Shown piece by piece: positions 57,543 to 64,000 of a stretch of DNA of 64,000 nt. The translations under genes were made by a program, and so were the position numbers. Below the pieces are notes generated by a model, which searched no databases, was not told the origin of the DNA, and saw nothing but the letters and a program-made list of their open reading frames with translations. The stretch's first letter is position 1, and the number at the start of each line of letters is the position of its first letter. This stretch comes from Maratus speciosus (Eukaryota > Arthropoda > Arachnida > Araneae > Salticidae), in the NCBI GenBank assembly GCA_963932465.1, contig OZ010786.1, positions 592,399,038-592,463,037 of the forward strand, read 5' to 3'.

Positions 57543-58053
57543 CCCTTAAATGCCGGTTGTTGCTTTTCGGCAACATACCCAATTTAGGCTCTAAAATACT
57601 ATTAGAATAATATTGAAGCTATAATGCCTAATGTAGCCAATAAAATACATTCAAAAAATGATATTAAATCGATTTTCAACATTTAGATGGCAACACTTGC
57701 GCTGTTTAAGAATAAAAATAAATTTATTTTTTCAAATGTTGCTACTTGTTCTTTTTGTTTTGTTTGGAAGCTTGCGAAATACCCTATTTTGACCTGCAGT
57801 GTGCAAGTAAAATTTATTTCTTATTATAGTTCCTAAAATTTTTGTCTGTTTAATATTATAGAATTTTATCAAGGAAAGTTATTTTTTTAATTAAACACCA
57901 GTATTGCCGATTAGTAACAAACTGTTTTTTAGCCGTAAACTATACTTAAAACAAAATATGATTTTTTTTAAGTATTTTTCCCATGATTTACTTAAAAAAT
58001 GAAAGCCGAAAAACATTATTACAATGATTTTTGAAAAATCAGGCATTTACGGG
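57543..58053. mobile_element. TTAA MITE, CCCTTAAATGCCGG ends, nested
   Basis: TTAA flanks both sides; the ends are CCCTTAAATGCC and GGCATTTACGGG. 511 bp, noncoding, lying wholly inside the 2-kb TA-flanked element. Confidence 0.6.
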
Positions 58054-58258
58054 TTAATAAGGAAATCTGCAATTATTGCTCTAGAATTATTTGTATTTAA
58101 GAAAAATAATGTAATGCCTATAACGATGTTAAAATATAACAATTGTTAGTTTTATAAAAAACGACAGATGCTTTTTTTAATTACATAATGTTTTACATAA
58201 AAAAAGAGATTAATTTATGTATTTTTTTTATGGAAACTATTTTTATCTTTTTAAAATC

Positions 58259-58260
<2 letters not shown>

Positions 58261-58301
<41 letters not shown>
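58261..58301. repeat. Poly(A) tract, about 41 bp
   Basis: A pure A run between two similar half-repeats (GATGCTTTTTTTAATTACAT before and AATGCTTTTTTTATTACATA after), so a local duplication brackets it. Confidence 0.9.
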
Positions 58302-58309
<8 letters not shown>

Positions 58310-59602
58310 GCTTTTTTTATTACATAATGTTTTTACATTAAAAAGAGATCGATTTATGTATTTTTTAATGGATACTATGTTTATATATTTATAATGATCT
58401 CGAATTTCAGACTTTTAAATCAGTTTTATTTTTTATTATTGAAAGAATGCAAGTTTAGTTTCAAAAGTAGGTCATTAGTTTTCAACATAATTTCTTTTTA
58501 AATTTCTAACAAATTTAATAATAAAAAGTAATATTTAAATAAATCTTTGTTAAAATAATGTAAAAAAAAATACAGGAAGTCTATTGTGATTGAAAGAGTA
58601 TGAGATAATAACATTATAATTTTGTCAAATATTTTTTTCGTCACTAACAGAAAAGTCTGCTCCCACCACTTTCTATTGAAAGTTTCTTATTACTACATTT
58701 TCGCTGGATATTGTCTATAATCTTTAACAGACCCAGGTTTCCCTGCCTTATATTGAATAAGGCTAGAAATTTCCGTTTACCGCGTCTGTAAACCGCAGTT
58801 GTGGGAGTTTGAAGAAGTAATTAATATCTAATCTAAAAAGTTATAATTTAATGTAAGAGGAAATTTCTGCCCGGTTATTGTTAGGCATTAGATATCGGAA
58901 TCAATGTGTCTGATAATTAAATGATAGAATTTTCCGGTACGAATTGACTTTCCCCAAACGGACACGATTTTCCGAACGACCCAATAGAAATATTGGCCAA
59001 CATTGTAGGGGAGCCTTTATTCTCCCTTGTGGTACATCCTTTCATCCTCTGGGGCTCCCTGGTTTTGGGGTGCCACTTTTTCACCCTAGTTAAAGGTGCA
59101 AATCTGGCTCCCCTGGGGGGCGCTCACGAGACAAGCGTTTCAACCCTAGGAGGTGCCACATGCACCCTCTAGTTTTAACAGTGTACAAATTACGAAAATA
59201 TTTTAAATAAAGTAAATAAATATTTTCAAAGCAATTCGGGTCAATAAAAACAATTCTTAAAAAAATTCGAAATTTAAATTTTTATGCGGTCCCCCGGTCC
59301 TATAAGTTATAGTTAGTAAAAATAACCTTTTACACTAAGAAGTAAGAATAAAAAAGTCCCATTCTTCTAAGATTAAAGCTGACCGAATAATAGCTGTTTA
59401 AAGTTGAAACATCCTTTTTACTGCGAAATACACGTCATAACTTTTTAATCCGTTTAAGAAATACCCTGTATAAAGAAGTAAATAAACTATGTATGTTATT
59501 ACATTAGTTCTACAGTATATATATATATATATTCCTGTAAAAATGCATTCAGCGAGAAAAGCGCTTCTATATAAAAATACACTTCTGTGACTATATATTA
59601 TA

Positions 59603-60332
59603 CAGTCGAACTTCCTTTTAACGTAGTCGCTATTTAACGAGGTTTTCTACTTAAATTTTCTGCTGAACCTTGACTTAGAACACTATTAACATGCAAATAA
59701 ATCTCCATATTACGAAAAACATGTTCTATATAACGAAGTTTATCCCACTTTATTGCGTGTACAACATTCAAACGGAGAGGTTGCTGTTGCGATAGATGTA
59801 TGAATTAATTTCAGAGGATTGTGTGAAAATGAAATTATTTATTTAATCATTTCCATTTAAAAGGAGAAATGCTGAAAGCCTTCCTTACAATAAGAAGTGG
59901 ATTTCTGTATCAAGAATGATACAGATGAATTGTTCGGGTACTTACAAAAGGGCGAATTTTTTTTTATGAAAAATGAATTTTTATAGGAAATCTGTACAGA
60001 GTAATATTACAGGCTTTTTTAAAGTTAAGGAATTTGAATACTGAGGAAAAAGAGAAAAGTTTTTGTTTGCCTCTCTTTATTATGTGTTTTTCTAGACATT
60101 TTTCTAATTAAGTTTTTCTCATATGGTTACATTGAATTAAAAAAAAAGTTACTGCCAAATTAAAACTTATTTTTCCCAATATTTCCATTTTATGTGTATT
60201 TTTAATTTTAAGAATGTGTTTTTTATTATACAAATTTCATGAATTTGAGATTATTTCTATTTAACGAATTTTCTTGATAACGAAGTTTTTATGTGTAACG
60301 ATGACACTTCGTTAAATAGAAATTTCACTTTG
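59603..60332. mobile_element. Possible pogo/Tigger-like MITE
   Basis: TA then CAGTCGAACTTCCTTTTAAC opens it; the right end, read inverted, is CAAAGTGAAATTTCTATTTAACG after TA. CTATATAACGAAGTTT and related AACGAAG phrases recur inside. The ends are decayed and the class is a guess from their look. Confidence 0.4.
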
Positions 60333-60469
60333 TATAATTTACCTTTGAAAAATTTCTGAACATATAAAAAGTTTCTCTCATTTGTATTTGAAAATATTGC
60401 GAAATGGGGAAAAATAAATAAATAATAATAATATATTTACAATACATCAATTCTCTGTTTCTTTTACAT

Positions 60470-61229
60470 ACATACATATGCATGATTTTCTATCAAAATA
60501 TAAATTCAATTTCAATAGTGAAATCAAACACGAATATGTCTTTACATTCCAAATATTATTATAAATGCATATAAAACGCTGTTTTCTTTCTTAAACGTTT
60601 TTCTGTAAAATTCAATGTAACTCGATAGTGCTGCCTATAAAACCTTATTTCCCTTTGTTATGCGTGATTCATTCTTTCGAGGAAAGGATAATATCGCTAT
60701 TAGCATCCGAACTGCAGTATTGCATTACATAAAAAGTAACGCAAGTCTTTAATAGAAATACCATTATCACCTACTCAAAAGCAACAGAGTGTTTATCCAC
60801 ATACAGTATATTAGAGATAAAAGTATGCTCTGCAGGAAATAAAAAGGATTTATGTTTGCTTTTTCAGTTTTAATTCTTTAAGTCATGGTGGAATACATAT
60901 GCATGATTCTCGATGAAAAGATAAATTCAATTTCAATAGTGAAATGAAACAGGATTATGTGTTTACATTCAAAAATATTAATATAAATATATGTATAAAA
61001 CTTTTTTCTTCTGAAGCGTTTTTCTGTAGAATTCAATATAACTCGGTAATGCTGACCATAAAATCTTATTTCTTTTTGCTGATATTCATTCTTCTGAGGA
61101 AAGGCTAATATTGAAAAGAGCATCCGAACTGCAGTAATTCAGTACATAAAAACTAAAGTAAGTCTCTAATAGAAATACCATTATCGCCTTTCAAAAGCAA
61201 CAGAGTGTTTATCCACATAAAGTGTATTA
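60470..61229. repeat. Direct duplication of a ~340-bp segment
   Basis: Copies at about 60470-60815 and 60893-61229 share ACATATGCATGATT, AAATTCAATTTCAATAGTGA, AGCATCCGAACTGCAGTA and CAACAGAGTGTTTATCCACA. Similarity is roughly 80 percent by eye. A family B MITE is inserted at the end of the second copy. Confidence 0.75.
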
Positions 61230-61230
61230 A

Positions 61231-61429
61231 CCCCTTCGGGACGGGAGCCTTTTACGAAATTTTTAATCTTTTGTCACCGTTTTTTAAAAACAGAAATTTG
61301 TGTCTTCTTGAATCGAGAAAATGCGCTGATTAAATAAGGCAAATTTTACAGTAAAATTTTACTGGTGAGGAAAAACAAGGATTCTGAGTGCTTCATGTGG
61401 CACGTATACGTGTCGCTCGTCCCCAAGGG
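61231..61429. mobile_element. MITE family B, copy 4 (TTAA type)
   Basis: Inverted relative to the copies at 35.7 and 36.2 kb; TTAA on both sides (61227-61230 and 61430-61433). The ends are CCCCTTCGGGACGGGAGCC and GCTCGTCCCCAAGGG. 199 bp. Confidence 0.85.
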
Positions 61430-61435
61430 TTAAGG

Positions 61436-61500
61436 ATAGGTGGGGCGACTGGGCCATGATTTTGCAATGTGACTCTGGATATTCTGGCAATGCAGCTTCA
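61436..61500 (+). repeat. Dispersed repeat matching 12.96-13.01 kb inverted
   Basis: GGGGCGACTGGGCCATGATT, TTGCAATGTGACTCTGG and ATTCTGGCAAT correspond to the inverted block at 12960-13012. Family not recognised. Confidence 0.5.
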
Positions 61501-62580
61501 AAAGGTTAATATTCATTTTAATTAAAGTTGAAATTCTGTAAATGCGTTCAATTAGGTTCCCTCTATCAGACAGAAATGTTCAAAATTACATTTTAATATC
61601 TAAAAAAAATGTATATATATATTTCTTCTTTCTTTCCTCATGGGTCCAGTTGCCCTATAAAAATGGGGCAAGTGGTCCAGGAAGGTCCATGTTCTACACT
61701 CGTTTGTTTTTAATAACATTGGGTACCAGGTCCTGTTTGAAAAACTGTGAACTACTAAAAGAAAATTAAACCATGCAAATCATGTGCATTATATAACAAA
61801 TAAAGGGCGTTGTAAAGGAACCCTTTACATTTAATGTGTTTAAAAAAGCACTAAAAGGGAACTATTAGATTTATTTATACAAAAAACATAAAAATTAAAT
61901 AAGTACTTTAGTATAGGTTATAAATATAAAATTTACATGGGCATTTTAAGGGAAAAAATAACAAGATAAATGTATGAACACACGGTTACGTAAGTACTTA
62001 AGTATTTCATTCTCTTTTTTATTTACCACAATGGAAATACGATATGTCCAATAAACCTGTGGAAAATGTAAAGATATTTTAATATCGAACAGAACTATTT
62101 TTTATTCGTTTCGATAATTTTCTAATAATCTCACTTTACCTTATGTACGACTCTTCATCTGTACCGTAAAATTTCGAGCTATAGCTATCACTCTAAAAAC
62201 ATTTGGTTTGATACCCCAACATGCTTTTCTTTTTTTTTAAATTAATATGTAATTTTAATAAGGTATTATGCAATTTTCTTTGTTGCAAGCAAAAATACAG
62301 TGGAGAAATTAATTTCCCGTAGCAAGAGAAACTCAAAAAGATATTTATAACTGTTGGGGTAACTGGATCCCATATGGTCCAATTACTCCTGATACATGTC
62401 CCAGTTACCGCATTCTTGAAAAATATATGGGATAACTGGAACACCGGCCTTACATTTTAAATATGAAGTAAATATATATAGATACCTAATAATATTAATG
62501 TATTTATGTGTCTAATCTTTAAATAAAAATATTGTTTAATAAAAGTACTTGCCTTATTTTAATTAACAATTAAATTTAAA
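61501..62580. other. AT-rich noncoding DNA
   Basis: Phrases such as GGGTCCAGTTGCCC (61644) and TTGGGGTAACTGGATCCC (62355) resemble the preceding repeat. No gene. Confidence 0.4.
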
Positions 62581-63077
62581 AAATCAAAAAACCGGACTGT
62601 GTAAAAAGCGAACTAATTAATCATTTCTCATCAATGTGAAACATTTTTTTTTCAATTCCTACTATTAGCTCACACTCTCGCTATATTTATCTTGTTAAAA
62701 TTTTCAATCGTTAATAAAATACTTATTATTCATCCAATCAAATTCAAATAATTTTTTTTAAACTGGTAGTGGATGACACTTGATGTTAATCCAGTTTTTT
62801 TTTTCCAAATATTAATCCATTAATTAAATTAAATTAATTTTTCAATAATCGAGAGAGATCTCTTTATCAAGGTATTTTAAAACCGAGAAAGCCCTCTTCT
62901 TGATCAAGGCATTTTAAGCACCACTCAAAAGGAAAGAAAAATGGGAGGAAAAAAAATTATCTTATTGACCTAAGTAGGATTTGACTTAAAATATTTTTTT
63001 TTTTTATATTACTTGTTTATTTTACTTACTATTTTTTTTGATGACTTTTAAGTGGTGTTTAACTGTTAGTTCCTATC
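62580..63077. repeat. Dispersed repeat, second copy of 39.64-39.79 kb
   Basis: It carries the same CTGTGTAAAAAGCGAACTAA and GTTAGTTCCTATCTA landmarks as 39.6 kb, with a longer middle section of about 290 bases containing duplicated TTGATCAAGGCATTTTAA-like phrases. Confidence 0.55.
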
Positions 63078-63398
63078 TACAGTAGCGCTCAAAAGTATTT
63101 TGACAGCCATATATTCTCTCTTATTTTATTTAATATAAAAATGTAAAAGAAAATATATTCCCTATAATTGAGAACACTATGACTGCAGTTATTCAAATGT
63201 ATCAAGTTTCAACTCGTTTGTTTACATTCAGCGCCACCGAAGAAATATGACTCCTCCTTAGCTCAACAGTATTTTGTCAATTAGTTTGCATTTAACTGAT
63301 GAAGGTGTCAATGGCGCTATAGCTTCGGTTAGTGCTTATATTTACTTATTGTGATTATTTTTAAATGTCGAAATGTAAAAAAATATTGAAGTAATTCT

Positions 63399-63786
63399 AG
63401 AAAAGCCGCTGTCAATGCACTTAAGAAAGGTAGACTGCAAGCAGAATTAGCTCGTTCTTTTAACGTGTCTCGGCAACTTGTTATTACATAGAATAAAGTT
63501 TTTAATAAACATAATTACGTCAAAAATAAGCCTCATACTGGTCATCCGAAAAAAAAAAAAACAACTTGCAATGGTGACTGTATTATAAAAATGATATCTA
63601 CAAGTGATTGCCGTATGTCCGCTGTAATAATAAAAAATGAATTGAAAGAAAATTACGGCACAGACATACACGTTTCATCAGTCAAACGACGCCTAAACCT
63701 CTATGGTTTACATGGCAGAAGCCCAGCAAAGACACGTTTGTTATCTACTAAGAATAGGACGGCTGGAGTTGCATTTGTAAAACGGC
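63399..63786 (+). pseudogene. Tc1-like transposase, N-terminal part, broken
   Basis: One frame reads from about 63399 through a paired-type helix-turn-helix (LKKGRLQAELARSFNVSRQL), then an in-frame TAG at 63489-63491. It continues in the same frame with the GHPKKKK basic hinge, the second helix-turn-helix (SAVIIKNELKENY..DIHVSSVKRRLNLYGLHGR) and TKNRTAGVAFVKRH, the lead-in to the catalytic domain. The first catalytic Asp region has not been reached when a family C MITE breaks the frame at about 63790. The enzyme would have cut and pasted the Tc1 element at TA. The stop and the insertion make it dead. Confidence 0.8.
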
Positions 63787-63790
63787 ATAA

Positions 63791-63990
63791 TCTTTCATGG
63801 GCAAAGCAATTCCATTGCGAAAGTGTTGAAATTAATGATTGACACCGGAATTTGAAAACAAATTTATTTGTAAATAAGAAAATGCTATAGTTCACACATA
63901 TAATAAACCGAATTTTTTTTTAACCAGAATTCTCGTGTCAATCATTAATTTCAACACTTTAGCAATGGAATTGTTTTGCCACTGAAAGGG
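63791..63990. mobile_element. MITE family C-like copy inside the Tc1 transposase
   Basis: The left end is TCTTTCATGGGCAAAGCAAT and the right end ATTGTTTTGCCACTGAAAGGG, with inverted pairing extending about 55 bases through GTGTTGAAATTAATGATTGA. It is flanked by ATAA and TTAT rather than clean TTAA. GACACCGGAATTTGAAAAC inside matches family C. Confidence 0.65.
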
Positions 63991-64000
63991 TTATGCTGTT

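Larger units (their letters stand above)
57134..59183. mobile_element. 2,050-bp TA-flanked element, CACTGTTAAAACT ends
   Basis: TA then CACTGTTAAAACT opens it and AGTTTTAACAGTG then TA closes it. The first and last about 200 bases are GC-richer and share GGTGCC and GGGGTGCC phrases. It contains a TTAA MITE and a poly(A) tract. No transposase frame. Confidence 0.55.
63080..64000 (+). mobile_element. Tc1-type transposon, left part, runs off the window
   Basis: TA (63078-63079) then CAGTAGCGCTCAAAAGTATT starts it, typical of Tc1 ends. It is inserted in the dispersed repeat at TA: the 39.8-kb copy reads CCTATCTATAAACAC where this one is split. Confidence 0.75.

Overview
This is AT-rich eukaryotic DNA with almost no intact genes. 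The clues point to an arthropod, perhaps a chelicerate: a cytochrome P450 CYP2-clan exon, Jockey-like LINEs, Penelope-like elements with hammerhead-type ends, Tc1/mariner relics, a Helitron-type element, and very many short inverted-repeat (MITE) elements. The species cannot be named from the sequence. Most of what can be recognised is mobile DNA, often nested.

Layout. 1-3.6 kb is unassigned AT-rich DNA with an odd GTGAC/GTCAC cluster. 3.6-7.2 kb holds two copies of one Jockey-like LINE, 5'-truncated and facing tail to tail. 7.5-8.5 kb is a decayed mariner-type element. 9-19 kb is packed with MITEs, a 152-bp tandem array and a 1.4-kb foldback element. 19.3-30.2 kb is the most striking region: a 10,487-bp palindromic element (arms about 4.4 kb, unique core 1.7 kb) with an 8-bp target duplication. 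Each arm carries a C2H2 zinc-finger gene (right copy intact, left copy frameshifted), and the core carries a third, spliced zinc-finger gene. It sits inside a TTAA-type MITE that itself sits inside another TTAA-type MITE.

30-44 kb is more MITE-rich DNA with a possible orphan exon, a palindromic pair of Penelope ends and a Penelope GIY-YIG fragment. 44.7-45.1 kb is the first coding exon of a P450 gene on the minus strand, the only convincing host-gene exon. 48.0-51.9 kb is a Helitron-like non-autonomous element with about 300-bp tandem repeats and a nested 907-bp inverted-repeat element that has its own 173-bp repeats. 52-64 kb contains more nested MITEs, a Tc1-type element with 175-bp inverted repeats and no transposase, a 2-kb TA-flanked element, segmental duplications, and a Tc1 transposase pseudogene split by a MITE.

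Two observations stand out. First, the palindromic zinc-finger-bearing element is a discrete insertion with no transposase I recognise. Second, many MITEs with unrelated ends (TTAA-type, hAT-type 8-bp, TA-type) share a similar internal core, roughly CACCAGTAAAATTTT followed by AAATTTGCCTTATTTAAT. All coordinates of repeats were read by eye and may be off by a few bases.
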